Made by a program: the position numbers and the translations under genes
Assembly (NCBI GenBank): GCA_002221725.1
Contig: NJFT01000075.1
Coordinates: 1 to 64,000 of the forward strand
Source of the DNA: Scedosporium boydii
Lineage: Eukaryota; Ascomycota; Sordariomycetes; Microascales; Microascaceae
Reading direction: 5' to 3'
DNA length: 64,000 nt
Notes under the pieces: generated by a model
The model's database searches: none
What the model was told of the DNA's origin: nothing
The model's input: only the letters and a program-made list of their open reading frames with translations
Part shown: positions 46,902 through 58,057 of the stretch, piece by piece
Layout of the letters: each line of letters begins with the position of its first letter
Numbering within the stretch: the first letter of the stretch is position 1

Positions 46902-47357
46902 TAGAGAGGCGATGCATGGTTGGAGTTTAAACAGTTTCTCTTTTCTCCCTTTCTCTTATTTCCTTTTCTACTAAGAATACATTTGATGGCCTGTATATTA
47001 TGGAGTTTCTTTTTTTCTTTAGGATACCTTGGGGGCCGCATGCAGGGCCGCTCTTCTTGCCAGCATTCTGGGCCGGATGGGTTTTATTTTGGCTAGTTTA
47101 CAATACCAAAGAATATTGCATTTATCTGTTTGGTTTCAGTATATCATCACCTTGCCCGGTGTAGAAGATCACAACCAGTGTGCCTATGTATACAAATTCG
47201 TGTGATGCCCAAAACCCAAAACCATACCCGCCAATATAAACAAATGAAAATGGTAGGAAACGACGACATCAACGTGTCCCCAGAAAAGAAAGCAATAAAC
47301 CCCAGCCAGTTAAAAAACAACAACGGACCCAAATCTTAAGGGTCCAGACATAATCCC
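46902..47357. other. Convergent intergenic region
   Basis: 456 bases between stop codons of two convergent genes; no gene. Confidence 0.5.
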
Positions 47358-48921
47358 TCACAGATCCTCGGGCAGCATCGATTCGGCGCTCTCCCTCTCA
47401 TACAACGTCGCCTTCCAATCCCTCCTCCCATCCTGTGATCCGTCACGCCCCAACACCAGCGCCATCCTACACTGACCCCCTGCCTTCTCGGCCGCCTCAA
47501 CAGCTCTCGACCTCACGTCCTCCAATAGCTTCACGAGCCTGGCCAGCAGTACTTGGTTATCCGCTTCCCACTTGCTCACGGCCTTGGCAGCGTCCCACTG
47601 CCACATCTCCTCGGGGTTGAAGCAGCCGTTTCTGTGGAGAGCGAGGAAGACCTTGGACGTGCGCTGGAAGTAGAGCTGAGCCATGAAATCTGGTGAGGAG
47701 GGTCTATGGAGGGCCTTTTCTGTTCGGGTCTTGATCTCGACGCAGCAGGATAGGTCGACCTGTCTCCCCGTGTGCAGGATCTTTGTGCCCTCCTTGGCGG
47801 TCGTCACGGCCCCATAATGCTCCTCTTCTTCTCCTTCTCCGTTCCCCGTGTCGAGGGAGAGCACGTCGAACCGCCCACTCGACAACCGCCGTTTCGGAAG
47901 CGTCGAAGGAGTCTCCGGCGCACCCCAAGGTCCCTTCGAAGACGTATGGCACTTGCAACAAATAGCATCCACCTCGGCCTGCACGACCAACTTCAAATCG
48001 CCCATGTCATAGGCCATGGCCACGTGGCTGCTCAACGTATCCCTCAGGTCGGGTAATAACGCATCATACGACGTGGCCAGCTCCTCAAACTGCTTCCCGT
48101 ATCCCGTGTGCATGTGATTCCGTGCGTCGTCCTCCCACCGGCCCATGAAAACGGTATCCTCGCGCACCTCGATGTCGAGACGCTGCGTGCGGTCGCCGAC
48201 GCGGTGGTTTTCGCCGTCGAGGAAGTTGGTGAGGCGGCGGAGACAGCCGGCTGTTGTGACGATGTGGAAGCCCGATAGGAGGCTCATGTCTGGGCGTCGG
48301 ACGCGGAGGGCCTGGGCCAGGGGTTGGAATTTGGGGGGTTCTGGTGCATCCCAGGGGGATATGTTGCGGAGGTGCATGTCTCTTGTGTCGAAACGAACAT
48401 GTGTTGTTGGGCGGACAAAGGCCGGTGGTAGACCTTTTTGTTTGAGGGTGTTATTTTAGCCTTCTTGCTTTCTGAAAAGAGGCTATACCTTGGGGAGGAG
48501 GGGGGAGAAATGGAGTTGGATTGCCCATCTCACCTGGGACCGCTAATCCTCCTCCCCTCAAGCAGTTGAAGCTCGCAATCACTTCGGTATTCCTGATACC
48601 GTACCAATCGCCAAAGGCCGTGATGCCGTCCTTCTGAGCCGTGTTTAGCACGACGCCGCCAGATAACCCTTTCTCCATCATCGTCCGCGCGGCGAGGAAT
48701 CGTTCCGCTGCTGTGTGAAACCTGCTACACTCTCCTCTCGCCAGATACCAGCACCTGTGGCCGTAACCGCAGCGCCTGCTCCTTATGAGCTTGGGATCAT
48801 GGGATGCGGGGCAAGTTTCGTCGTAACACTCAAGACCGTTGAGGAGGGAGGAGCAGAGAGGTCGGGATCTGGGGTGGGGATCTCGTGTCACCAGGGCGGA
48901 TTGGGGTCTTTGGACTAACAT
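47358..48921 (-). CDS. CCCH zinc-finger protein with 'GGPP-synthetase-like' domain
   Basis: Two exons on the minus strand, 48921-48534 and 48433-47358, with a 100-nt intron (GTGAGA to AAAAAG); 487 aa. Exon 1 has two CCCH fingers: C23-x8-C32-x4-C37-x3-H41 and C51-x5-C57-x7-C65-x3-H69. After the join comes VIASFNCLRGGGLAVPGLPP, then RLDIEVREDTVFMGRWEDD, a GYGKQFEELATSYD block and AYDMGDLKLVVQAEVDAI. This order matches a widespread fungal family usually annotated 'geranylgeranyl pyrophosphate synthetase' (pattern SYNW..., PGxPP, VEVxxDTVFF, YDFGGLKxLVRFExDA). No DDxxD prenyl-transferase motif is present, so that name is not supported as a function. The CCCH fingers suggest RNA binding (inference). 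Confidence 0.82.
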
Positions 48922-50942
48922 GGTTGAGTGAGGCGGAGATATGACGCATATATAGTATTCGGTGAACTTTCACTTGAAGATCCGAAAAAGGATAAAATAC
49001 TCTATTCAAAGAAAAATCGGGCAATGCTACAAGATGAAGTCGAGAAAAGGAAGGGGGAAGTGAAGGGACGCCTTGTCCGTATAACCTCCCGCATATAAGT
49101 ATCCTAGCCGCTTCTCTCTCAAACGAACAAAAAGGCGCCCATGAGATCACAAGATGCCCACCTATCACTCCGTTCGTAGTTCCGCAGTCGGTAAGAAGAG
49201 CCAACAGGCCCAACCAGAGCCCAAACCGAAAAAGAAGGCAAGGCGGAGTGGCGCTTTACAGCCAGGCCCGGCCGAGTCCAAAAAGACCCCAAACTCCCAA
49301 CACAACACATCTCCTCCGCCATCCTTCTCACACCTCTTTCCCCTCTCCAACAAACCTTTTCAAAGGGAAGGGTCGCGAATTTCTAATTCTTAGGTGGCGA
49401 GGGAAAACTGCAACAGTTTGAGCAAGGTCCGAGATGAGAAGGCAGAGCCTGACCAAGGACCTATTGCCACGAAGACCGACCATACAGGTCGTGAATGGGA
49501 AGAAATCTCCCCACGTCTCTTTTGGTTCTATTTGGCGCAGGACGCCTAACACACGACAAAGTCTATGCATTACACCTCTTAGTCGAAAGAGCTTCGCCAG
49601 AAGGACCCATCCTAGTGGTCCCTCAATGCATCAGAAGTGACGCGCACTCCAGAGAACAGGCCAACCAAGCACGCAAAAAAAAGGCAAACCAGCGGATGCA
49701 AGACGCAAGACGGGCGCTTCTACAGCAGGATGTGAAGGAGGGTGTGTGGTGCTGGGGGACCCTAAAATGAACCCCCCGGGAGCACTTTGTCCATTTCTCC
49801 TTCGTTTCGTTGGCCAGATGGGATTTTAGAAACGAGGCTGTCGTACAAGAATAGGTCGACCAGGCACCACCCCTCCACTTTCTTGTCCAAGCTGTGTGGA
49901 AGATGCCAGCGAAATGTGGGCAGGGAGGGTGGCGAGTGCTCGTGATTCGCCGAGGCGTCTCCTGCCTATGGAGTGTCGACGAATTTCGAACCCATGATGA
50001 CGACAGAGAATCCGTTGGTATTGGACGGTCCAAGTCACGCACCGCTCCGTGGACTCATTGAGGGAGAGAGACGCAGAGGGAATCAGGACATATGAACCGA
50101 GGAAGGGCCCGAACTGTGATTCTCGTGATCGACTCTTTTGAGATGTTTGGGAGGGGCTCGGGGGGGATTCTGCGTCCTAACAAACAATGAACAATGAGCG
50201 GAAGAAGCTGTTGGGCCTCTCACCGAAAGGCAAACTGCCTGGCCGGGACCGGATGCACTATTGCGCACCGGGTTTTGGTGGCTTGGCCTGGCCTGGCCTG
50301 CCGCACTTTCTTGCCCGATTCGGGTATATGCGGCTTCGCTAACAAGTGTAAAAGGCGGGAAGAGAGAAGAGCGAAGAGCGAAGAGGGGAGAGGGCGAACC
50401 TAGCGTAGGCATCCACAGCCACCAAAAGCCTGCTCCATCACCGACCACCATTTTCAACTTAAGTCTGCGAAGTGAACATCAATCAATGCAAGCCGCGCAC
50501 CGCCCACGTCGCGGGGAATCGGAAGTGGACTTTGGACTGGTTGAACTGGCGGGAAGGTGGCAATGCAGAATCGAATAATAGCAATAATGATTTGATGTTT
50601 TCTTAACTCTTTCTTCAGCCCTCTTCCCTCTTCCGGACCAGCCAAAGTCCACGTGCGAAGCAAGTGGAGCTGAACTTCGACGATCAAATATCGATAAAAC
50701 TACCTAAATTTGAACCTTGCCTTCCTCTTCCTCTTCTTCTTCCCTTCCCCGTAGTCATTTCGTCCGTTCCAACCCCAAGCGCAAATCGTTACCAACATCG
50801 AACCTCATCCGTTCGAGAAGCCACTAAGCATTAGCACTAACAAAATTACACAGCGCCTCCATTCGTAGTCGCAATCCGTGCTGGAAACCGGTTGTCCTCC
50901 TCCCTCCCAAAAGGAGATACTCTGGAAAAGACCCCAGAGGGC
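48922..50942. other. Region without a firm gene; one doubtful small ORF
   Basis: A frame from ATG 49154 to 49393 (about 79 residues; MPTYHSVRSSAVGKKSQQAQ, then a Lys/Arg/Pro-rich stretch) may be a small gene or the 5' part of one. A possible continuation around 49420-49550 (GREWEEISPRLFWFYLAQDA) lies in another frame, but I could not place a good intron between them. The rest is low in signal. Confidence 0.3.
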
Positions 50943-51413
50943 CTAGTAAAGGGCCGCAACACCCACCGCTATAATCATAGCCACACAGACGCCCGATCGA
51001 AGTTGCGCCCCATCACCCGTAGTGGAATCCGTCTGAGTCACCGACGCCGTCGTCGTAGTCGAGCTGGCGATGCTGGCGTTGCTGGCAACCGAAGCGCTCG
51101 TGGATCCGGCGGAGCCTGAAAGATACCCAGCCGAGTCGAAGTACGACGCCGTCGTTGCGTAGCTGTAGCTGGCCACGGGGCTTCCATACTCGTTCCCGAC
51201 AGTGTATGTCGAGGTGCTGACGACCGGCCAGGTGCCCGGGGTTGGGTGCTCGTAGCCGAGTGAGCTGGCTAGCGTGTATGTCGCTATGGGACCTGTCCAT
51301 GGTGTTGGCGTGGAGTTCTCGCCTTGGAAGAACGGAGGGGTATTTTCGTAGTCGTCTGGCTGGGGGAAGACGCCTCCGGCCAACGAGAGGGTAAGGAGAA
51401 TGAGGGAAATCAT
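50943..51413 (-). CDS. Small secreted Ser/Thr-rich GPI-type protein
   Basis: Single exon, 156 aa, from the ATG at 51413. A signal peptide (MISLILLTLSLAGGVFPQ) precedes a Thr/Tyr/Pro-rich region (TPTPWTGPIATYTLASSLGY, TYTVGNEYGSPVASYSYATT). A Ser/Thr/Ala-rich stalk and a hydrophobic C-terminus (GVCVAMIIAVGVAALY) follow, typical of a GPI attachment signal. One Cys only, in the C-terminal segment, so this is not a disulphide-rich effector. Function unknown; probably wall-bound. The longer frame extending upstream to 51569 lacks a better ATG and would disrupt the signal peptide. Confidence 0.72.
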   Translation of the reverse strand: MISLILLTLSLAGGVFPQPDDYENTPPFFQGENSTPTPWTGPIATYTLASSLGYEHPTPGTWPVVSTSTYTVGNEYGSPVASYSYATTASYFDSAGYLSGSAGSTSASVASNASIASSTTTTASVTQTDSTTGDGAQLRSGVCVAMIIAVGVAALY

Positions 51414-53111
51414 GGCTTCTTGTATGTATGGTGAACTTAGATCAAGTCTCGGGCGTGCCCATAGGAGACAGGTGGAACAACTTGACTGGATCGTGACTGG
51501 AGAAACAAAAAAAGTTTCGATGATATACTGAAAGCTTGCGTTGGAGGGATTTCGGGTCGTGGCGACCAACGAGAGTAGTTCTTTAGTCTCGTAGCGAGTG
51601 AAGAAAGAAAAGGAAAAGGAAAGGGAACTCTGGAGATGTGAAAGCGGAAAGGCGGAGGTAGCTGAGAGCTTGATATCCGAAGAAGAAAGTGAGACTAGAA
51701 GCCATCTTGGAGATCGATCTGAGAGGCGGCGACATTTTGTACTTCAACACACCCTACTCAAGGCAAAGAAGTGATTGACAAACCGCCCATCTCTTCCTGA
51801 GAAAAATCTACTTTTTCCTGTACAACTTGAAAGCGAACATACATGAGTAACATGAAGTCTGCCTATCCAACGTTGCTGTCTCGTTGAGCAAACATGCAAG
51901 CATCTTGATAATATGAAGACCATCGCGCAACATCCCAGTTTGTTGAGACAACTGCGCTGTTCCCCCATCGCCGTGCTCCTTGCCTGAACATCTATATTGG
52001 CTTCCTCCGAGCCTTGGCGAGTTGAAACAGTGGATATGTGCACAGCATAGAAAGCGGCAGCATAAACAAGTGAAAAGCCGAGTTGCAAGGCTCGCGAAGG
52101 AGGATCAGTCCGGGGTTTCCTTCTGGAAGAAAGATGCAACTTCCCTTCAACTACGTACATAGCCACCTCCGTAGTATCAACAAGCAGGCAGTCCCACGAT
52201 GCACTAGGCCGATATTGCATCTTTTCTATTCTTCCACCTTTAATCGGCGTCTTCGGCTCGGCCCATCTACAGACCTGCAGCCTCTTCCCCGGCTTCAAAC
52301 GGGATGTCACAGGTAGTGTCGACGTATTCCAGACCAGTAGCCGATTCGTGGAAGGGATAGAGATCCTTATAATATTTGGTCACCTAAAGATCAATCAGTT
52401 CCCCCTCTTCCTCAAATCCGGCGGGGAGAAATCCAACCCAGCGTGCGGCTCTACAACGGTCCCTGATGTTGTGGCCAGCAAGCTCCCAAGACATGGTCAA
52501 AGTATGTCGCGTTTTGTGGAATCTAAAATTCAACAATGGCTCCATTTCTAATTGCACCGGCTGTTAGCAGTCGTGACGTTGCACTTTGCTGGAAACAAGG
52601 CGTGCATTGGCTTCGGGTCATGTTAGTTAGGGCTTGAATCGTATTCGTTTCCTATATTGTCTTCTTCGTTGTGCTACATCGTCCGTGTGTTTCGCCATGC
52701 TCTGCCACTTTGAATCATGCGATGCCGGATGGCTTGCTTTCCTGTTCTGCGCCGTTTCTGCCTATGCTTTGTTTCACCTGGGCATTCGGAATGGGGCTAG
52801 TCGACCGCGTCGAGCCTTGGCTTAGACCAGGGAAAAGGGTCGGCATCAGTATGGCCTCTTTGATATGCCTTAAAGATGTCCCAAGATGCTGGGCGCACGA
52901 ATGCGCGATGCGGGGGGGATGTGCCATAGGTTGAATCGTTTTCCATTCCCATTTCCTATCTCTAGAAAACCAAAAACGTCAATTCGTTAAAAACATGGAA
53001 ACATAAGCCATACGATATGCTAAACCATCTCTAACTCCGGCCTGTCCCTGAGCCTGAACCTATTTGACCCACAAAGTGCCACATTTTCTCATTTAACCCT
53101 TGTAAGAACAA
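51414..53111. other. Intergenic, no supported gene
   Basis: The promoter of the minus-strand GPI-type gene covers the first few hundred bases. A 188-codon frame on the minus strand (51744-52310) has no ATG at its start, mixed composition and no recognisable motif. Confidence 0.45.
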
Positions 53112-54533
53112 CTACTTCCTCGACGACCGAGAAATAAGTTGCTTCTTAACGTGCTTCGGCATTTTCTTCAGCCTCTTCTCGCGATTCGCCTCCTTCACCG
53201 CCTGTTTCCTCGCCTTCTTCTCATCCCGGTCCTCAAACTTGTGGCCCCTCGGCGTCTTCATCTTACCCCGGTCATCCTCATCGAAATCTTCCTCTCCCGA
53301 AGCGAGAGAAACACCTCCACCCTCGGAGTCATCGTCTGAACTTGCGCCTTCTTCGTCTCCGTCGGCCCCTGCCCCATCATTCTTGGTCTTAATAAGATGC
53401 TGGATCAGCGGGTCGTCGGGGTCGATGGTATCTCCAAGATCCGAAATCTCATGCACATTCCTAGGGATATACTGGTTCCTGAAAACCTCCGTGTCGACAT
53501 CCTCGTTCCCAAAATCACCCTCCTCCTTAGACGCCGTGGGCTGCTCACGGCAAAGCCTCTCAATCTCCTCGGTCAGCTCGGGCTCCGCAAGCGGACCGTC
53601 CTTTGCGAAAATGAAATCAAACACCGCCCGATCCCTCAACGTAGCAACTCCGCGGCGCCGGAAGAAGTTCCCAACATTCTTGATGTCCATGCGTAAGAAT
53701 TCGAGCGCCTTTGGGTGGTCGTGTTCCACGCTCTGCGACACGTCAATGACGTAGAGGGTGCCATCATTGTAGAGAATATTGTACTCGCTGAGATCGGCGT
53801 GTACCAGCCTGCAGATGTGATACATGCGCCTCATGTAACCGAGAAGTTGCACGTACAACCGGCTCCACTGCTCATCCACATCATCCCCCTCGAGCACGGC
53901 GTCGCTCAGTTTCGGATACGAAATGCCTCGGTGGCCCAGGAACTCCATGAGTATCGTGTGCCCGCGCAGCACGACCGGCTCGGGACAGGGTATCTTGGCC
54001 TGGTGCAGTCGCGAGAGGTTCCTGAATTCCTTCTGGGCCCACAGCTGCACCATTGCGTAGCCCTTGGACGACCCTCCCTTTTGGAACCTAAACTCGCCCT
54101 CAATGTACCGTTCTCGATCCTTGAAGACTAGGATTCTCGTCTTGTAAATCTTGAGCGCTCGGTAGGTTGAGCTGCCGTCGCGGTCCAGTAGAAGTGTGCC
54201 GTATACGTTCGCCTCTTTTCCCGTGCTTACTACACCGTGAATCTCTGAAATGTACTCTAGTCGGATGAGATCTCGCAGGACGGCGTCTGTCCGGTCGTCT
54301 AGCACCTGTTGCCTGGTGGCTCTCGTCGCCTTGTCTTTTTGCGTGAGCTCCGACGTCTGCATGGACCTATCGATTTGATCACGTCGCGAGATGGCGAACC
54401 CTTCGAGATCGGGTACCAAGTCATCACCGTTCGGACGGTTGCCGCCTTGGGGCTGTTGCTCTTGTGTTTGTTGCTGTTCCTGAGCCGGCGCCGGTGTGGG
54501 TTCCGGCGTGGGCTGTGTTGCTACGTCGGCCAT
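53112..54533 (-). CDS. RIO1: Atypical protein kinase RIO1
   Basis: Single exon, 473 aa, from the ATG at 54533 (upstream in-frame codons before it lack an ATG). Residues 1-50 are Pro/Gln-rich. RIO features: EIHGVVSTGKEANVY (nucleotide loop, 97-111), RALKIYKTRILVFKDRERY with K128, the RIO-specific flexible loop, LVHADLSEYNIL with catalytic D247 and N252, and metal-binding YVIDVSQSVEHDHP with D264. The tail after 400 is acidic and ends in a Lys/Arg-rich segment. RIO1 acts in late cytoplasmic maturation of the 40S ribosomal subunit (20S to 18S rRNA). All key residues are intact. Confidence 0.96.
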   Translation of the reverse strand: MADVATQPTPEPTPAPAQEQQQTQEQQPQGGNRPNGDDLVPDLEGFAISRRDQIDRSMQTSELTQKDKATRATRQQVLDDRTDAVLRDLIRLEYISEIHGVVSTGKEANVYGTLLLDRDGSSTYRALKIYKTRILVFKDRERYIEGEFRFQKGGSSKGYAMVQLWAQKEFRNLSRLHQAKIPCPEPVVLRGHTILMEFLGHRGISYPKLSDAVLEGDDVDEQWSRLYVQLLGYMRRMYHICRLVHADLSEYNILYNDGTLYVIDVSQSVEHDHPKALEFLRMDIKNVGNFFRRRGVATLRDRAVFDFIFAKDGPLAEPELTEEIERLCREQPTASKEEGDFGNEDVDTEVFRNQYIPRNVHEISDLGDTIDPDDPLIQHLIKTKNDGAGADGDEEGASSDDDSEGGGVSLASGEEDFDEDDRGKMKTPRGHKFEDRDEKKARKQAVKEANREKRLKKMPKHVKKQLISRSSRK

Positions 54534-55240
54534 TTTGTCCCCTTTTCGTTTTCGGATATTCGCAGTTGTTTTTATCACTCTACTCCACAATAACGTAGAA
54601 ATATTTTCCGTAGATCGTTTTCTCTCGTATGCTGTTGTAAGTCGGGCGGCGTTGTTTCTCGTGTGATGAAGGACAGAAGAGGCGAGAAACCAAAAATAGC
54701 ATATGAAAAGAAAAAAAGTTACCCCTCCATGGATTTTTTGTGATAAGGGCCCGATAAAAAGCTAAATGTGCGGGGCACCTTTTACAGTCACCACGGCTGT
54801 ACTTCGTAGCATTTGATCTACTTTAGCTTGACTAAGCAGTTGACTGCAGTTATACAAGATACAAGTGTACTTCAAGAAGCTGTGCTCCTCCTCGTTGTAC
54901 TCCAAATGCAGCACGAAGTCAACGGCTTCGTCGACTGGGAGAACTTGTCATACTTCAATATCTAGACTCCTTAAATTGATGGGTCCTTGCATGCTTACTC
55001 GTTTCATATCCTCAATTTCTAGCCCGTCGGAGCAGTAACGGGCAGAGCTCGACTTACACCACATCGAGGCATACGCTGCGCGAAACGTCAGAGGGCGAGT
55101 AGAGGAAACCTCAGTCGATTCCAACCAGCCCTCGAAAGGAAGGCTAAATTCTTTTCTCGGGATTGTCTTAATACAACAATAGTAGAAAGGTTCCAGGTAG
55201 TACTGTACAAGAGGTGCCGATACGCACATCAAAAAAGTTC
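54534..55240. other. Intergenic between RIO1 and tRNase Z genes
   Basis: 707 bases: the RIO1 promoter followed by the 3' end of the tRNase Z gene. TACTTCGTA at 54800-54808. The minus-strand frame at 54948-55232 is short and featureless. Confidence 0.45.
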
Positions 55241-58057
55241 TTATGATTCCTCCTCCAAAAGCTTGAAAAGAGCTGGCAAAAACGCCTCCGCCTTCCTAAA
55301 GTCACCCAACTTGACCCTCATCTGGTCAAACGCGTGTAACACCACTCTATCATTGACGGGTTTCCCGTCCACCCCCGCCGTAGTACTGCTGCCCTCCTTA
55401 ACCGACCCCCTATCCTCGTTCGTAGCAAGCTTCGCGTACCTCTGCGAGAAGTGCGTCAAGAGGACCCTCTTCGCCTGCATCTTCTCCGCAACGCCCAACG
55501 CCTCCGACATCGTACTATGCTTCTTAGCCTTGGCATCACCGGCCTTGTCATCCTCAAACGTTGCCTCGTGGATCAGGAGCGTGGCGCCCTGAGCCCTGAG
55601 CGCGAAACGGTGGCTGGGGCGGCAGTCACCCGAGTAGGCAATCTTGAGGCCGGATGACCACGTTAGGATACCCGCGTGGGATGACTTGCAGTGCACAACT
55701 GTAACGCGCTCAAGCTTAACCAGACCCGACGGGTCACCGGGTTCAAACTCTCGCGTGTAGTCGGTGTCCGAGTGGTCGTCGCCGTAGAACCGGAGGTTGG
55801 CGAGGTTGATCGGTTCAACCTGAGCGTATTCTTGAATGAACCGACGCATCTGCTCTGTGCACGAGATGGAGAGTACGGACCTCCCCTGTGTTTCCTTTTG
55901 CCAGGCCGAGATGACACTGGCGACGCCGAGGTGGTGGTCGGCGTGCATGTGACTGATGAAAATGCATCGTAGGTCGGACAGGATTTGTGCCGTCTCCTCG
56001 TATCCGTACGCTCTCCTCATCTGCCCCAGCGTGTTTTCGCCGCAGTCGAGGAGATAGCTGCCGTAGCTCGGAATCCTGATGAGGGTGGACGACACATTAC
56101 GGTACTTGGAAGGCGCAGCAGAGCCGGTTCCGAGAGGCGTGATCTCCGTATCCTTGTTTGGAATGTCCCTTTCGTTCTCCGCCACCCATAGTTGGAACTT
56201 TGAATCCGATACCGTGGCGTGCGCCTTTGTGGCTAGTTCAAGGACGTCGTCGTTGACTTTGGTAGCGGCTTCGGCGAGGTTGCAAAAGTCGACAATGCCC
56301 ACATCTTCAACCTGAAGCTGCGGCATCGTCTTAACCTTCTTCCCAGTCCGACCAGTGAGGTAAGGCACAATGCTCGTACCGAGATTGGGGGTCGAGTTGT
56401 TGTACCAAAGAGGTGGGAACCTGTCTGCGTCGACTCGCTGGAGTTTTGCTAATAGAGAGGCGTGGGACTCGAAAGCGATCATATCCGGGCACGTATCGGG
56501 GGACAAAATAACGTGATTCAGATTTGGCCGTTCCCTCATGAATTCTTGTATCTCAGGTGTTGAGATGATACCCCGACCCAGTATCCAGTAGACGGCACCA
56601 ACACCATCCACGAGTTCGGCATTGGTCCACTCTGGACGGGTCAAAAATGACGGAACGTAGGCCATGTCAGGTATATCTATGACCACGAAGCCATTTCCCT
56701 TTACTGTTGGCTCAAGTACCATGTCGGGCGTAACTATCGTTCCATCCTTGCCAGGAACGGATTCTCCGTTCACAAGCTTCTTGTTGTCGATAGGCTTCAC
56801 CCCAAGCTCCTTGGCTACGTTAGCCTTGAACTTTCCACGCCGTGGATGGTTCTTGAAGATATAGCACATAGATTGCGAGGAGTGATTTGTTGGTGGAAGA
56901 GTGTGGATTTTAGCGGCCGGCCAGGGTTCCCTAACGAGGACATCGATATCGGGCACGTCCTTCGTTTCTCCAGGTAAAGGGCCGTGATATGTGTGGATAT
57001 CTCCATCCTCCCCGCGGACAAAGATCTTGGCGGGAAGCACGACGCTATGAAGCTTCGCTGGCACGAGCGCGTCCATGCGCCAAGTCGAGTTAAACATGCT
57101 CTCGACGAGATCAGACAGAGCTCGGTAATCCTCGGAATTTCGCCTGCTGCGAAGGGGCAGCTCTGTGGAACCTTCGGAGCTAGCGTCGTCTTCGCTAGCT
57201 GCCATTCTTCTTCTCCTCTTGGTCGGCGACTGCTTGTAAAGCGGGATCTTCCATACCCTCAAACAATCATCCTCCCAGTCCGGATCCACGGTGCTGTTGC
57301 CGTCTTCTAACCTTGGGTCCTCGCGCACTTCATAGGACTTGATCGGCATTCCAGTTCGGAAGATAAAGTTCCTCGCCGTGGCCAAAGTATAACTCAAATT
57401 CTCCGCCCCGTGAATATGCAACCGCTCCGTGGCAGCTCTCGCATTTTCCGTTAAGCCCTTGGATCTTCGCGCCTTGTTCTGCTCGGCCGCTGACTGCTTG
57501 GCTGCGGCGACGACATCGGACACGGTGATCAGCAATCCCGGTAATCCACCGACCGTCTCCCAGTTGATCTCTCCGGAGACGAATATCTGCTCTAGCGACG
57601 AAGCGTGGAGCTTGCGCTGGATGAAGGCCCTCTGGACACCTTCGGCGACTCTACCAACAAGATAGCGACGCTTGTCGAAGTGGATATACAACGCACCGCC
57701 GGGCGTATCCGCCGTTGGGGTAGTGAGGACCTCGACGTGGCTCGTCATTGCACTTTTCCTCGTCGCGTACTCTGTCGGAGGCTTGGTTTCTTCGCTTCGC
57801 GGCAGGGTTAGGACAAAGACCGTATTGCTGGGAAAATATGGAAATGTGGCGCTCGGTTTCGCGAATTCAATGGCCGTTACACGTCTGTTTCCGAAGGCGC
57901 TTGGGTCTACTTTGACGAGCTTCACAGGAGACGGCGAATAGCTCGAAACATTAACGGCTAAGCGTGGTGGTCGTCTGCGGACTGGTTTGCTGGGCGTCGG
58001 GTTTGTGAGGGGAAGTCGCCTTGAGAGAACCTTTTGTGTTAGATTCCGGAAGGACAT
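55241..58057 (-). CDS. TRZ1: Long-form tRNase Z (ELAC2/Trz1)
   Basis: Single exon of 938 aa, the long eukaryotic form (about 800-950 aa). Residues 1-35 are Arg-rich with Leu and no acidic residues, a likely mitochondrial presequence. The N-terminal half is the degenerate metallo-lactamase domain: GGALYIHFDKRRYLVGRVAE, FVSGEINWETVGGLPGL. The C-terminal half carries GTGSAAPSKYRNVSSTLIRI, the metal-binding core HMHADHHL (703-710), KIAYSGDCRPS, the LLIHEATFED exosite-side motif and LLTHFSQRY. tRNase Z removes the 3' trailer of pre-tRNAs in the nucleus and mitochondria; all zinc ligands visible in the motif are present. Confidence 0.95.
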   Translation of the reverse strand: MSFRNLTQKVLSRRLPLTNPTPSKPVRRRPPRLAVNVSSYSPSPVKLVKVDPSAFGNRRVTAIEFAKPSATFPYFPSNTVFVLTLPRSEETKPPTEYATRKSAMTSHVEVLTTPTADTPGGALYIHFDKRRYLVGRVAEGVQRAFIQRKLHASSLEQIFVSGEINWETVGGLPGLLITVSDVVAAAKQSAAEQNKARRSKGLTENARAATERLHIHGAENLSYTLATARNFIFRTGMPIKSYEVREDPRLEDGNSTVDPDWEDDCLRVWKIPLYKQSPTKRRRRMAASEDDASSEGSTELPLRSRRNSEDYRALSDLVESMFNSTWRMDALVPAKLHSVVLPAKIFVRGEDGDIHTYHGPLPGETKDVPDIDVLVREPWPAAKIHTLPPTNHSSQSMCYIFKNHPRRGKFKANVAKELGVKPIDNKKLVNGESVPGKDGTIVTPDMVLEPTVKGNGFVVIDIPDMAYVPSFLTRPEWTNAELVDGVGAVYWILGRGIISTPEIQEFMRERPNLNHVILSPDTCPDMIAFESHASLLAKLQRVDADRFPPLWYNNSTPNLGTSIVPYLTGRTGKKVKTMPQLQVEDVGIVDFCNLAEAATKVNDDVLELATKAHATVSDSKFQLWVAENERDIPNKDTEITPLGTGSAAPSKYRNVSSTLIRIPSYGSYLLDCGENTLGQMRRAYGYEETAQILSDLRCIFISHMHADHHLGVASVISAWQKETQGRSVLSISCTEQMRRFIQEYAQVEPINLANLRFYGDDHSDTDYTREFEPGDPSGLVKLERVTVVHCKSSHAGILTWSSGLKIAYSGDCRPSHRFALRAQGATLLIHEATFEDDKAGDAKAKKHSTMSEALGVAEKMQAKRVLLTHFSQRYAKLATNEDRGSVKEGSSTTAGVDGKPVNDRVVLHAFDQMRVKLGDFRKAEAFLPALFKLLEEES

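Noticed and set aside
49985..50045. B-box-like GGTTCGAAATTC on the minus strand
   Set aside because: No matching A box at tRNA spacing and the stems pair mainly through wobbles.
51744..52310. 188-codon frame on the minus strand
   Set aside because: Starts without ATG, lacks motifs and low-complexity or domain structure; chance is more likely.
54534..54590. N-terminal extension of RIO1
   Set aside because: No ATG before 54533; the extension would use a TTG codon.
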